Of a DNA stretch of 64,000 nt, positions 17,249 through 28,291 are shown in pieces. The notes under the pieces were generated by a model that was given only the letters and a program-made list of their open reading frames with translations, was not told where the DNA came from and ran no database searches. How positions within the stretch are numbered: position 1 is the stretch's first letter; the number at the start of each line of letters is the position of its first letter. This DNA is from Paenibacillus sp. FSL K6-1096 (GTDB lineage Bacteria; Bacillota; Bacilli; Paenibacillales; Paenibacillaceae): the NCBI RefSeq assembly GCF_037977055.1, contig NZ_CP150274.1, forward strand, positions 1,426,001 through 1,490,000, given 5' to 3'. A program made the position numbers and the translations under genes.

Positions 17249-18088
17249 CTACCCCTTAATCCCCGAAGCAGCCACGCCTTGTACGAAATACCGCTGAAGC
17301 GACAGGAAGACTATGACCACCGGAATGATAGACACAACACTAGCCGCCATAATCAGGCCGTATTCCGCCGAGTACTGCGAGATGAACATCCGCAGCCCGA
17401 TCTGAATGGTCTTGAGCTTCGTATCGGTCAGATAGATCATCGGCCCGAGGAAGTCATTCCAGGTGGACACGAAGGTGAAGATGGTTAGTGTGGAGAGCGC
17501 AGGCTTGGACAGCGGAAGCATGATCCTTGCCCAAATTCCGTATTCGCTCAGTCCGTCAATCCGGGCCGCTTCACATAATTCATCCGGTACGCCCTGATAG
17601 AACTGGCGCATCATGAACACGCCGAAGGCCGAGAAGGCTTGCAGCAGAATGATCGACAGGTGGGTATTGTTCAGTCCCATATAGCGCATCAGAATGAACT
17701 GCGGCACCATGTAGGCCTGCCAAGGGATCGCAATCGTGGCGATATACCCGAGGAAGATCGTATTTTTGCCGCGGAAATGCAGCTTGGAGAAGGCATACGC
17801 CGCGAAGCTGGAGGTCAGCAATTGCAAAATAGTGACGATCACCGACAATTTCGCTGTATTGTAGATGAAGCGCCCAAGCGGTATCCGGGTCCAGATATCC
17901 TGGAAGTTCTCCCAGCGCGGATTCGCCGGAATCCACTGCATCGGGAAGGTGAATACATCCTTGTTCAGCTTGAGCGATGACGACAGCATCCAGATATACG
18001 GTACCAGCATCGCCAGCACGGTCAGAGCTAACAGGGCATATACAAGCACCATTAAGCTGATTCTAAGTCCTTTACTTTTACCAACCAT
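17249..18088 (-). CDS. Sugar ABC transporter permease, MalG type
   Basis: A 279-residue integral membrane protein with six spans. The EAA loop is visible as CEAARIDGLSEYGIWARIMLP, and the C-terminus ends in QGVAASGIKG. The ATG at 18088 follows GGGGGATC by about ten bases. It lies 15 bases downstream of its partner permease and is last in the operon. It forms the membrane channel of a CUT1 importer, with the ATPase supplied from elsewhere. The GH59-like glycosidase gene follows directly after the terminator, so a released glycoside could be the cargo, but this is inference. Confidence 0.9.
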   Translation of the reverse strand: MVGKSKGLRISLMVLVYALLALTVLAMLVPYIWMLSSSLKLNKDVFTFPMQWIPANPRWENFQDIWTRIPLGRFIYNTAKLSVIVTILQLLTSSFAAYAFSKLHFRGKNTIFLGYIATIAIPWQAYMVPQFILMRYMGLNNTHLSIILLQAFSAFGVFMMRQFYQGVPDELCEAARIDGLSEYGIWARIMLPLSKPALSTLTIFTFVSTWNDFLGPMIYLTDTKLKTIQIGLRMFISQYSAEYGLIMAASVVSIIPVVIVFLSLQRYFVQGVAASGIKG

Positions 18089-18103
18089 ATCTTATAGATC
18101 CCC

Positions 18104-19042
18104 CTATTGTCCGTATTTCTTCTCGCCGCGGAACTGGACGATGGTGATGCCGAGTACCAGCAGGAAGAGTACAATCGCCATGGCACTGGCATACCCGTAA
18201 TCCAGCGAGCGGAACGCCGTGTTGTAGATCTGATAGACCATAACCCGTGTAGCATCGCTCAGCTGGTTATCCGCACCGGCGAACAGGTTGATGAAGATGT
18301 CATAGACCTTGAACGAGTTGATGACCAGAATCATCAGGACAAAGAAGGTGGTTGGGGCAAGCTGCGGCACAGTTACGTTGCGGAATCTTCTCCACGGGCC
18401 TGCGCCGTCCAGCTCAGCCGCTTCATACAGCTCGGGGTTGATCCCCTGGAGGCCGGCCAGATAGATGACCATGTAGTAGCCCATATTTTTCCATACCGTG
18501 AAAAGCACTACCGTAAACATCGCCCACTGCTTATCCGCCGCCCAGCGGGGCAGCTCCTCCAGCGGAATGCCGGTGATCAGATGCAGAATGTTGTTCACCG
18601 GACCCATGGTCGGGCTGAAGATGAAGTTCCATACCGCCGCAACCGCGACCAGTGATGCCACATAGGGGAAAAAGAAGACCGTTCTCATGAAATTACGGCC
18701 CATAATCTTCTGATTGAGCAGAATTGCCAGCGCCAGCGCTACAATCATGGTCAGCGGCACGACGCCGATCGTGTAGACAATCGTGTTCCACAAGGCTTTG
18801 TGGAAGGTGGTATCCGAGATCAGCCGGGAGAAGTTATCCAGCCCGATGAACTTCATCGGATTGGCCCCGTCCCATTTCACAAACGCCAGAATAAAGGCAA
18901 AGATCATCGGTACCAGAGTGAACAGGGCAAATCCGATAAAGTTCGGCGCAATAAAGCTGTACGCGACCAGGTGATCCCGGAGGCCGCGCGACAACCGGCT
19001 TTTTGGGCTCTTATTTGTACGCAATATGGTTTCGTTCTGCAT
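18104..19042 (-). CDS. Sugar ABC transporter permease, MalF/UgpA type
   Basis: A 312-residue inner-membrane protein with about six spans and the EAA loop YEAAELDGAGPWRRFRNVTVP. The frame is open from 19078, but AGGAGGAGA lies just before the ATG at 19042 (MQNETILRTNKS), which is the better start. It follows the binding-protein gene in the operon after a GC-rich hairpin, and precedes the MalG-type permease by 15 bases. Confidence 0.9.
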   Translation of the reverse strand: MQNETILRTNKSPKSRLSRGLRDHLVAYSFIAPNFIGFALFTLVPMIFAFILAFVKWDGANPMKFIGLDNFSRLISDTTFHKALWNTIVYTIGVVPLTMIVALALAILLNQKIMGRNFMRTVFFFPYVASLVAVAAVWNFIFSPTMGPVNNILHLITGIPLEELPRWAADKQWAMFTVVLFTVWKNMGYYMVIYLAGLQGINPELYEAAELDGAGPWRRFRNVTVPQLAPTTFFVLMILVINSFKVYDIFINLFAGADNQLSDATRVMVYQIYNTAFRSLDYGYASAMAIVLFLLVLGITIVQFRGEKKYGQ

Positions 19043-19130
19043 TCGTTCTCCTCCAAACCTTATATAACATCCCCGCAAAGTGGGAATTTCATCGAGCCCT
19101 ACTCAGGCTCTCTGTCCTATATCTGTATCT

Positions 19131-19157
19131 GGAAGGCGGGCCTTCGCCCGCCCTTCC
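19131..19157 (-). other. GC-rich intercistronic hairpin between binding protein and permease genes
   Basis: GGAAGG-CGGGC pairs with GCCCG-CCCTTCC around CTTC. There is no T-run, so it probably stabilises the upstream part of the message and helps the binding protein exceed the permeases in amount, as in many such operons. The role is inferred. Confidence 0.6.
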
Positions 19158-19185
19158 TTCTGTACACTATCCTTACACGTTCACA

Positions 19186-20529
19186 TTAATTGTTCAAAAG
19201 CTGGCCGACCCGGTCATTCATATCCTTCAAGCCTTCATCGATCGTAGAGTTTTTGGTCATGATGTTGTCATGGGCTTCATTCAGAATAACCTCGATGTCC
19301 GCACTCTTCTCATGAATCGGCATTTCCAGATAAGTCTGAACCGTATTCAGTGCAGCCTTGCTGTTCTCGTCTGACGGGAAGCCGTCGATGGAGGTAATGG
19401 AATTGATAACATCGTCGTTCTTGATCGCCGGAATCGTACCGGTCGAAGCAATCACCTTAGCGCCTTCCGCACCGGTTACGAAGTTCATGAAATCAAGAGC
19501 TGCCTCTTTGTGCTTGGACTTCTGGTTCACGGCCAGGGAAGTAATCGTTCCCAGCGTCGTTCCGGCTTCAACGCCTTCCGGATGAGGATATTTCACGATG
19601 CCCCATTCGGTGGACTGGGATTCTCCGCTCTTCACCTTCTCGATCTGGGTGGCAATGAACCAGCTGCCCATGTTCATCATGGCAACAGAGTTGTTGTAGA
19701 ATACGCCGGAGTAATGCGTGCTGGAGGTCTTCAGCGTGGCGTAATCCATAACGATGCCGTCGTCCTGCTCCTTCAGAATCCGCTCATAGGTAGGCTTCAG
19801 GAAGTCATAGTTGCCGCCGACCACGGTGTTCTTGCCGTCCAGAATGCCGAACAATTGAACCGCGCTGCGCCAGGTGTGGTAGTGGGCGCCGTATACCTTT
19901 TCCGAGCCGCTGCCGGAGGTCATCTTGCGGGCCAGCTCATCATATTGGTCAAAGGTCATATCATTGGTCGGATAATCCACGCCTGCTTTGTCGAACAGGG
20001 CTTTGTTGTAATAGATCACCCAGAAATCACTGCGGAACGGAAGCGCATACACCTCGCCGTTCACTTCAATCTGCTCCACCGTACCGCCGTATACCGAAGG
20101 ATCGATCGATTTGTCCGCCATGTAAGTCTTCAGCGGCTCCAGGTGGTTCTGCTTCACCAGGTTCGAGTAGCCCGGAATGTCTTTGATCGTCAGGACATCC
20201 AGATCCGCCCCGCCCGAGAGCTGGGTGCTGAGCATAGTCATATAGTCGGTGGAGCCAAGGTCGACGTATTCAATGGTTACATTCGGATGAGCCGTCTTGT
20301 AAGCATCGATCAGCGGTTTGTAGTATGCCGTAGCTTCCCAGTCCCAGAGCGCCCATTTCAGCGTTACCGGCTCCTGGCTCGGTTCGGAGGAAGCGGTTGC
20401 AGCATTGCCCGAAGCAGGTGCGTTCGTGGCAGCGGCGTCTTTCGTATTGTTATTGCCGGAGCATCCGGCCAGCATGCTCACGGAGAGCGCAGTGGCAAGG
20501 GTCATGCCGTAGAATCTTTTCAAGTTCAT
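19186..20529 (-). CDS. Sugar ABC transporter substrate-binding lipoprotein
   Basis: A 447-residue family 1 solute-binding protein. The N-terminus is a lipoprotein signal with lipobox LAGC (Cys23) followed by a Ser/Thr/Ala-rich tether. The body shows typical signatures (KWALWDWEATAYYKPLIDAY, VYALPFRSDFWVIYYNKALF, SMGSW-like MNMGSWFIATQ). The ATG at 20529 has AAGGGG upstream. It is the first gene of an operon with two permeases, and a sensor kinase/regulator pair is divergent to it. Two direct repeats about 155-190 bases upstream are candidate regulator sites. Ligand unknown. Confidence 0.9.
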   Translation of the reverse strand: MNLKRFYGMTLATALSVSMLAGCSGNNNTKDAAATNAPASGNAATASSEPSQEPVTLKWALWDWEATAYYKPLIDAYKTAHPNVTIEYVDLGSTDYMTMLSTQLSGGADLDVLTIKDIPGYSNLVKQNHLEPLKTYMADKSIDPSVYGGTVEQIEVNGEVYALPFRSDFWVIYYNKALFDKAGVDYPTNDMTFDQYDELARKMTSGSGSEKVYGAHYHTWRSAVQLFGILDGKNTVVGGNYDFLKPTYERILKEQDDGIVMDYATLKTSSTHYSGVFYNNSVAMMNMGSWFIATQIEKVKSGESQSTEWGIVKYPHPEGVEAGTTLGTITSLAVNQKSKHKEAALDFMNFVTGAEGAKVIASTGTIPAIKNDDVINSITSIDGFPSDENSKAALNTVQTYLEMPIHEKSADIEVILNEAHDNIMTKNSTIDEGLKDMNDRVGQLLNN

Positions 20530-20681
20530 TCGATTATCCCCTTTATCTTCTGATGATAGTTCAGCAGCCGGCTTCTGTTGCTCCGGCCTTAGTTCACAGT
20601 GTAAGCCTTTTCAAGCCCGATGGGGATGCAAAATTAAACACAGTTCATTCACTATTCTGTGCTTTTCTCCGCGCAGCCTGT

Positions 20682-20720
20682 TCCGAACCTGTAAATTCTT
20701 ATCCGAAACCTGTAAAATTC
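20682..20720. promoter_or_regulatory. Two direct repeats, candidate binding sites for the adjacent AraC-type response regulator
   Basis: TCCGAACCTGTAAATTCT and TCCGAAACCTGTAAAATTCT lie about 20 bases apart, start to start, i.e. two helical turns. They sit between the divergent binding-protein and sensor-kinase genes. AraC-type regulators commonly bind such tandem sites. The repeat is seen; the assignment is inference. Confidence 0.5.
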
Positions 20721-20771
20721 TCAGCTTCTCCTCTTCACTCTATATTGAAACGCAGGAATATGCTATGGTAA

Positions 20772-22577
20772 TTGAAAACGCTTTATTATAATGAAGGAGT
20801 GTTCAACACGGTACGGAAATCTACTATTAAGAGCCGCATTATTCTGCTCATGACCGCCTTCGCGCTGCTGATTGCCTCGCTGCTGTCCTGGTTCAGCTAC
20901 GAACTGATTACGTATTATCAGCGCAAAACAACGATTCAGGCAACCGAATTCAACCTTCAGCTCGTCTCCCATATTATTGAACAGGATCTGATTAACCTGA
21001 CTACGCTGGCGATGACCAGCAGCACCAACTCGTCCACGAACACCCTGCTGACCGAATATTTCGGTTCGGCGGAGGCCAGCCCCAAGCAGGCGCTGAATGT
21101 GTTCAATGCGATGCAGGATGATGTGCGGATCAACCGCTCCTACAGCTATGTACGCCGCCTGATTGCTACAGACAACAACGGAAAGTTCCTGCAGGTGGAG
21201 AATTTCGGCACCTCCGTTCCGCTTACGATCCATAATATCGGTCAAGTCACCGGTCTTACGGATGAAGCTGAAGAACAATGGAACCGGGTCATTAAGGACC
21301 CGCTCTCCAATTCTTACGGTATTCCCTTCGTGTTCCCGATCTATGGCCGGGGGGCCACCCGGGTGGGCACCGTCTACCTGCTCGCGAGTACCTCCGTCAT
21401 TACGGATAAGCTGAAGGGGTACGCTCTGCCGGAGCACTCCCGGCTGCTGCTTACACTCGGCGATCATCATTATCAGCTTAACGGCGACCAGGTGAAGGCC
21501 ATTGAAGAACCATATGAGCCGGTTGCCTATACCAGCGACAAGCCCGTCGGCCCGGATACCAAGCTGTCCATGGTGAAATTGCAGGATGATAAAGAAAGCC
21601 ATATCGTGGTATCGTATCCGGTACGCAGCGGTGTCATGCTCTCGCAGACCTTATCGAATGACCAGTTCGCGCCCCGGAGCAATATCTGGATTCTTGTCCT
21701 GCTCGGCGTCTGTCTGCTCGTGCTTGTCTTAAGCGCGATCATTACACTGTATTTAACCCGTACGATCAGCCTCCCGGTGGAGAAGCTGAAGAAGCGCATG
21801 GACAAGATCGCCCAAGGTAACTTCCTGCTGGACCGCAATATTGAATGGAACAGCGAGCTGGGGGATGTCGGCCGGGGCATTAACCGCCTGTCCCAGGATA
21901 TCGTGGCCCTGATGGACAGCCGGCTTGCGGATGAGAAGCAGAAGCAGGAGCTGGAATACCGGATGCTCCAGAATCAGATTAATCCGCATTTCCTGTACAA
22001 TACCCTGAATTCAATCAAATGGATGGCGACGATCCAGAACGCCACCGGCATTGCGGAGATGACGACCTCCCTGTCCCGGCTGCTGCGCAGCATCGCCAAG
22101 GATAACCGGCGGCTGATGCCGCTGAAGGATGAGCTTAGCCTGCTGGAGGATTATTTCCTGATTCAGAAATACCGCTACGGCGGCACGGTTACCATGGTCA
22201 CCGAGATTGAAGAGGAAGCGCTGCTCGGCGGGCTTATTCCGCGCCTCACCCTCCAGCCGCTGGTGGAGAATGCGATCTTCCACGGTATCGAGCCCAAGGG
22301 CCGGGGCGATATTATCATTAAGGTGGCGCGAAGCGGCTTCGCTGACCTCCTCGTCACGATCGAGGACAACGGGGTCGGGATGAAGCCGGAGCAGATCGCT
22401 ACCATTCTCTCCGCTGCCGAGGACGCATCCGCAGGAATGCTGGAGAATGTCGGGCTGCGTAGTGTGAATGAGCGGGTGCAGCTCGCTTTTGGCCGGGAAT
22501 ACGGCTTGTCCATAGAGAGCGAGCCCGGCCGCTATACCTTAATGAAGCTGCTGCTCCCCTTCCGGCTGAGAGAATAA
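20772..22577 (+). CDS. Sensor histidine kinase, YesM family
   Basis: A 601-residue membrane kinase. TM1 lies at ~24-45, an extracellular sensor region at ~46-300 and TM2 at ~304-326, followed by HAMP, a His_kinase domain with phospho-acceptor His406 in QINPHFLYNTLN, and a HATPase_c domain with VENAIFHG (N box) and DNGVGM (G1 box). It phosphorylates the response regulator encoded next and probably senses a sugar or the binding protein outside the cell. The start is uncertain: TTG at 20772 has only a weak AGGA site, while a strong AAGGAG lies inside the frame at 20794-20799 without an obvious start codon beyond it; ATG at 20850 is another option but would cut TM1. Confidence 0.88.
   Translation: MKTLYYNEGVFNTVRKSTIKSRIILLMTAFALLIASLLSWFSYELITYYQRKTTIQATEFNLQLVSHIIEQDLINLTTLAMTSSTNSSTNTLLTEYFGSAEASPKQALNVFNAMQDDVRINRSYSYVRRLIATDNNGKFLQVENFGTSVPLTIHNIGQVTGLTDEAEEQWNRVIKDPLSNSYGIPFVFPIYGRGATRVGTVYLLASTSVITDKLKGYALPEHSRLLLTLGDHHYQLNGDQVKAIEEPYEPVAYTSDKPVGPDTKLSMVKLQDDKESHIVVSYPVRSGVMLSQTLSNDQFAPRSNIWILVLLGVCLLVLVLSAIITLYLTRTISLPVEKLKKRMDKIAQGNFLLDRNIEWNSELGDVGRGINRLSQDIVALMDSRLADEKQKQELEYRMLQNQINPHFLYNTLNSIKWMATIQNATGIAEMTTSLSRLLRSIAKDNRRLMPLKDELSLLEDYFLIQKYRYGGTVTMVTEIEEEALLGGLIPRLTLQPLVENAIFHGIEPKGRGDIIIKVARSGFADLLVTIEDNGVGMKPEQIATILSAAEDASAGMLENVGLRSVNERVQLAFGREYGLSIESEPGRYTLMKLLLPFRLRE
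20773..20786 (+). promoter_or_regulatory. Weak cre-like site at the 5' end of the sensor kinase gene
   Basis: TGAAAACGCTTTAT matches the catabolite-responsive pattern except for its last two bases. A TATAAT lies just downstream at 20787-20792. Both suggest the true translation start may be further downstream than the TTG at 20772. Confidence 0.3.
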
Positions 22578-22611
22578 CCCCCGTGTGCCCTGCAAACTGA
22601 GCAAGGATGTG

Positions 22612-24240
22612 ATGAGCTTGATCAAATTATTAATCGCAGATGATGAAGCCCTGGTCTGCATCGGACTCCAGTCCATGCTGAAATGGGAGCAATATAACAT
22701 TGAGATTGTCGGCATCGCCCATAACGGCGCACAAGAGGAAGAGATGATCGACACCCTCCGCCCGGACATTGTAATCAGCGATATCAAAATGCCGATCAAA
22801 AGCGGCCTGGAGGTCGCCGGCTCGGTCCGCCGCAAATACGGGCGGCTTCCGCTGTTCATCATGCTGACCAGCTACGAGGAATTTCAGTATGCGCGCAGAG
22901 CGATTGAGATCCAGGCGACCGATTACCTGGTGAAGCTGGAGCTGACCCCGGAGGCGCTGGCGGAATCCATCCGCCGGGCCCTTGCCATCCTGGAGGAGTA
23001 CCAGACGATGGAGAGCTATCCGAAGCTGGTGCATCGCGGCAATCTCCAGGCCCAGCGGGATAAATTCTTCATCCGGCTGTTCAATAACCTGTTCGAGAAC
23101 AAGAACCAGTATCTGCTGCAAAAGGAGGATCTGGAGGTGGACCTCTCCGCGCCGGCCTATCTGGTCTGCACCTGCCGCATTCTCGGGCCGGACACCGTCC
23201 CCCCGCGCGGAGACAAGCTCGTTGCCCTGTGCTCCAGCACGGTGCAGATGGCGAAGGATACGCTCTCTTCGCGCAGCGCCTGTTATGTCACCAGTCTGGA
23301 TCTGCGCAACTTCGCGCTGGCCCTGCCTGTGCCGGGCCCGGACCCGCAGCTCTGGATGCCAGACATCCAGAAGCTGCTGGCGGATATGGCTTCCGTGCTA
23401 CATAACTACTTCAATGTGACCATCATTGGAGCGATCGGCTTCGCGGTGGAGGACCCGTTTCTGCTGCAGGGGAGCTATCTCGCTGCCCGCAAGGCGTTGC
23501 CCGCCGCTGTGAAGGAGCGTTCCTTCGTCTTCTTTACGGAGGGCGAGGCCCCGTTGCAGGAGCAGCTGCTGTTTGATTTCTCGGAGTCGCGGCTGGAGAT
23601 CCGCAGAGCTTTTGAAGAAATGGATACCCGCGCCCTGCACAGCATTATCTCCCGGATGATCGAGAGCTTCGCCGGACGGGACGACCTGCTCGTTCCCGCC
23701 ACCGATGCCGCCTGCAACATTCTGTATATGGCGACCTCCCTGCTCGCTGACGGGGAGAACATGGTGGAGCAGATCTTCGAGCAGGAGCCGGAGGGCTACC
23801 GGGCGATCTACCAGATGCATACCATTGAAGAGATTGCCGGCTGGCTCATCCAGTTCCGCGACGGCTGCGTCGGAATGCTCGCCACCCGCAGACAGAGCTA
23901 TAAGGAGCAGGTGGTGAAGAATGTCCAGGACTATATCAAAAGAAATCTCGGCACCAAGCTCTCGCTGAACCAGGTAGCGGATGTGTTCAACTTCAGCCCC
24001 AACTATCTGAGCCACCTGTTCTCCAAGGTCGCCGGGGTGAACTATGTCGAGTATATCACCGAGACCAAAATCGCCGCCGCCAAGGAGATGATGGTCCGGG
24101 GCGAAGGCCGGATCTACGAAATCTCCCAGAAGCTCGGCTACGAGAGCGCCTTCTATTTCAGCAAGGTGTTCAAGAAGGTCACCGGGCTCTCTCCCCGGGA
24201 TTATATGCAGCAGATTGAGGGGAATGCGGGCGGGGAATAG
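22612..24240 (+). CDS. Response regulator with AraC-type DNA-binding domain, YesN family
   Basis: A 542-residue protein from the ATG at 22612 (SLIKLLIADDEA), preferred over 22585 because AAGGATG lies upstream at a suitable distance. The REC domain at 1-120 has DDE and phospho-acceptor Asp57 in VISDIKMP. A long middle region follows, then two helix-turn-helix motifs of an AraC domain at ~445-540 (LSLNQVADVFNFSPNYLSHLF and IYEISQKLGYESAFYFSKVF). It is the partner of the kinase just upstream and probably activates the divergent importer operon, whose upstream region holds two direct repeats. Confidence 0.9.
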   Translation: MSLIKLLIADDEALVCIGLQSMLKWEQYNIEIVGIAHNGAQEEEMIDTLRPDIVISDIKMPIKSGLEVAGSVRRKYGRLPLFIMLTSYEEFQYARRAIEIQATDYLVKLELTPEALAESIRRALAILEEYQTMESYPKLVHRGNLQAQRDKFFIRLFNNLFENKNQYLLQKEDLEVDLSAPAYLVCTCRILGPDTVPPRGDKLVALCSSTVQMAKDTLSSRSACYVTSLDLRNFALALPVPGPDPQLWMPDIQKLLADMASVLHNYFNVTIIGAIGFAVEDPFLLQGSYLAARKALPAAVKERSFVFFTEGEAPLQEQLLFDFSESRLEIRRAFEEMDTRALHSIISRMIESFAGRDDLLVPATDAACNILYMATSLLADGENMVEQIFEQEPEGYRAIYQMHTIEEIAGWLIQFRDGCVGMLATRRQSYKEQVVKNVQDYIKRNLGTKLSLNQVADVFNFSPNYLSHLFSKVAGVNYVEYITETKIAAAKEMMVRGEGRIYEISQKLGYESAFYFSKVFKKVTGLSPRDYMQQIEGNAGGE

Positions 24241-24292
24241 ACGAACCATTGGATTAAATGAGGTTAGCTACGTGGGAAAAGCGGACAAGGCT

Positions 24293-24323
24293 GGGGCTGC
24301 CGGTATAGGCAGCCTCTTTTTAA
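24293..24323 (+). terminator. Rho-independent terminator after the response regulator gene
   Basis: GGCTGCC pairs with GGCAGCC around GGTATA and is followed by TCTTTTTAATT. Confidence 0.85.
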
Positions 24324-25774
<1,451 letters not shown>

Positions 25775-25866
25775 ACTTAGCAGTACACCGGATTGTGTAA
25801 TACCCAATCAGCCGGGACCGCCCGCTCACCCGTGTTGTCCCTGCATCTCACCCGATAAGGAGCGAT

Positions 25867-28167
25867 ATGACAATGAACATTTACGCTGACGAGACGCTAG
25901 GCTTATTCCACCTTCAGTCCAAAGACACCAGCTACATCATTAAGCTGGTCGAAGGTTACCCCGCCCATGTCTACTGGGGCGCTAGGCTTCGCCATGACAA
26001 CAATCTGGCCGGCGTGCTGGAGCTGCGCGAACGCGCTTCCTTCTCGCCGACCCCGCTGCCGGATAAGCCTTCCCTCTCGCTGGATGCCCTGCCCCAGGAG
26101 TATCCGCAGTACGGCAGCGGCGACTTCCGGCGTCCGGCTTACCAGGTTCAGCTGGCTGACGGCACACGGATCTCCGAGCTGAAGTATGTGGGCTATGTTA
26201 TTACGCCGGGCAAGCCGGCCCTTGAAGGCCTGCCTGCCGTATATGCTGAGAACGAGTCGGAAGCGCAGACCCTTGAGCTTACCCTGAAGGACGATTACGC
26301 CGGACTGACAGTCAGACTGCTATATACAGTGTTCGCCGATCATAGCGCGATCACCCGTTCCGTGCGCTTCGAGCATCAAGGGGATGTCCCGCTGCGGCTG
26401 GAGCAGGCGCTTAGCGCCTCGGTCGATTTCGCCGATTCCGCCTATGACACGCTGCATCTGAGCGGCGCCTGGGCGCGGGAGCGCCATGTTCAGCGCCGTC
26501 CGCTTACCCCCGGGGCCGCCCTCTCTCTGGAGAGCCGCCGCGGTTCGAGCAGCCATCAGGCCAACCCGTTCCTGGCGCTGCTGCGCTCCGGTGCGGATGA
26601 GGACCAGGGCGATGTCTATGGCTTCAGCCTGGTCTACAGCGGCAGCTTCAGCGCCACGGCCGATGTGGAGCAGTTCGGACAGACCCGGGTAAGCATCGGG
26701 ATCAATCCGTTTGACTTCTCCTGGCTGCTGGAGCCTGGCCAGTCCTTCCAGACCCCGGAGGCGGTGCTCGTCTACTCCGGCGAAGGCCTCGGCGGCATGT
26801 CGCGCACGTACCACCGTCTCTACCGGACCCGGCTCTGCCGTGGGGTCTACCGCGACCAGGCCCGGCCGATTCTGGTCAACAACTGGGAGGCGACCTACTT
26901 CGACTTCGATGCCGACAAAATCGCCACCATCGCCAAAGCAGCAGGCCCGCTCGGCATTGAGCTGTTCGTGCTTGACGACGGCTGGTTCGGACGGCGCGAC
27001 AAGGACGACAGCTCGCTCGGCGACTGGTTCGAGGACCGCCGCAAGCTGCCCGAAGGGCTGGATGATCTGGCAGGCCGGGTGAACCGGGAAGGCCTCCAGT
27101 TCGGACTGTGGGTGGAGCCGGAGATGGTCTCGCCCGACAGTGAGCTATACCGCAAGCACCCGGACTGGTGCCTGCATGCCGCAGGACGCCGCCGCACGGA
27201 AGGGCGGAACCAGCTGATCCTGGATCTCTCCCGCCCGGAGGTATGCGATTATCTGTATGAGACATTAAGCACGGTCTTCTCCAGTGCACCGATAAGCTAT
27301 GTCAAATGGGATATGAACCGCAACATGACCGAGATTGCTTCAGCGGGCGCCAATCCCGAACGGCAGCAGGAAACTGCCCACCGCTATATGCTGGGCCTGT
27401 ATGATCTGCTGGAGCGTCTGACCTCCCGTTTCCCGGATATTCTGTTCGAGAGCTGCTCCGGCGGCGGCGGCCGGTTCGATCCGGGGATGCTGTTCTATAT
27501 GCCGCAGACCTGGACCAGCGACAACACCGATGCGGTGGAGCGCCTGGCGATCCAGTACGGCACCAGTATCGTCTATCCGGCCAGCAGCATGGGCGCACAT
27601 GTATCTGCCGTTCCGAACCATCAGGTAGACCGCATCACCACCCTGGCTACACGCGGGGATGTGGCGATGAGCGGCAACTTCGGCTATGAGCTGGACCTGA
27701 CGAAATTCACTGAAGCGGAGGCCGAGCTGGCGGCCCGGCAGATTGCCCAGTACAAGGAGATCCGCACTCTTGTCCAGCAGGGCGAGATGTACCGCTTGCT
27801 TAGCCCATTCGAGGGCAGCGGAGAGACAGCTTGGATGTTCGTCAGCGAGGACAAGACCGAAGCCTTCGTCGCTTATTTCCGGGTGCTGGCCATACCGAAT
27901 CCTCCAATCTCGCGCCTTACGCTCAAAGGACTTAATCCCGAACTGGATTATGTCATTGAGACGGGGGCAAAAGGCAGCAACGGGCATATCCACGGCGGCG
28001 CAGAAGCCTCTGCACCTGCAAATGGCGTCAGCTCCGCTCCATTCCAGACCGCCTTTGACGGCACACCGCTGGGCGGTGACCGCCTGATGCGTATCGGTCT
28101 TGTGGTCTCCGACCTGCGCGGGGATTACGCCAGCTGCACCTACCGGTTAAGAGCAGTTCAGCGTTAA
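25867..28167 (+). CDS. Alpha-galactosidase, GH36
   Basis: A 766-residue cytoplasmic enzyme with no signal peptide, close to the usual ~730-residue length of bacterial GH36 enzymes. It hydrolyses terminal alpha-1,6-galactose from raffinose-family sugars or galactomannan fragments. The N-terminal beta-supersandwich is followed by a (beta/alpha)8 barrel; the nucleophile is Asp482 in YVKWDMNRNM and the acid/base Asp552 in TWTSDNTDA, with the SCSGGGGRFD motif between them. The ATG at 25867 follows AAGGAG. It is downstream of the LacI-type regulator and followed by a strong terminator. The symbol could be melA, rafA or aga, so none is given. Confidence 0.93.
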   Translation: MTMNIYADETLGLFHLQSKDTSYIIKLVEGYPAHVYWGARLRHDNNLAGVLELRERASFSPTPLPDKPSLSLDALPQEYPQYGSGDFRRPAYQVQLADGTRISELKYVGYVITPGKPALEGLPAVYAENESEAQTLELTLKDDYAGLTVRLLYTVFADHSAITRSVRFEHQGDVPLRLEQALSASVDFADSAYDTLHLSGAWARERHVQRRPLTPGAALSLESRRGSSSHQANPFLALLRSGADEDQGDVYGFSLVYSGSFSATADVEQFGQTRVSIGINPFDFSWLLEPGQSFQTPEAVLVYSGEGLGGMSRTYHRLYRTRLCRGVYRDQARPILVNNWEATYFDFDADKIATIAKAAGPLGIELFVLDDGWFGRRDKDDSSLGDWFEDRRKLPEGLDDLAGRVNREGLQFGLWVEPEMVSPDSELYRKHPDWCLHAAGRRRTEGRNQLILDLSRPEVCDYLYETLSTVFSSAPISYVKWDMNRNMTEIASAGANPERQQETAHRYMLGLYDLLERLTSRFPDILFESCSGGGGRFDPGMLFYMPQTWTSDNTDAVERLAIQYGTSIVYPASSMGAHVSAVPNHQVDRITTLATRGDVAMSGNFGYELDLTKFTEAEAELAARQIAQYKEIRTLVQQGEMYRLLSPFEGSGETAWMFVSEDKTEAFVAYFRVLAIPNPPISRLTLKGLNPELDYVIETGAKGSNGHIHGGAEASAPANGVSSAPFQTAFDGTPLGGDRLMRIGLVVSDLRGDYASCTYRLRAVQR

Positions 28168-28216
28168 TCCTAAGCAGAATAGCTCCCCCCGAGCGGGGAT
28201 TCACTAACAAAGCAAA

Positions 28217-28254
28217 AGAACTTTAGTCTCCGTAGAGGCTGAAGTTCTTTTTTA
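28217..28254. terminator. Terminator after alpha-galactosidase gene
   Basis: AGAACTTTAGTCTC pairs with GAGGCTGAAGTTCT around CGTA and is followed by TTTTTT. It lies between convergent genes and has A-rich sequence on the other side, so it may act in both directions. Confidence 0.85.
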
Positions 28255-28291
28255 TTGTGGATACTCATTCACATCGAACAAGCACCTTCTG

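Noticed and set aside
23398..24249. 283-codon minus-strand frame opposite the first response regulator gene
   Set aside because: Antisense shadow; the AraC domain on the plus strand is unmistakable.
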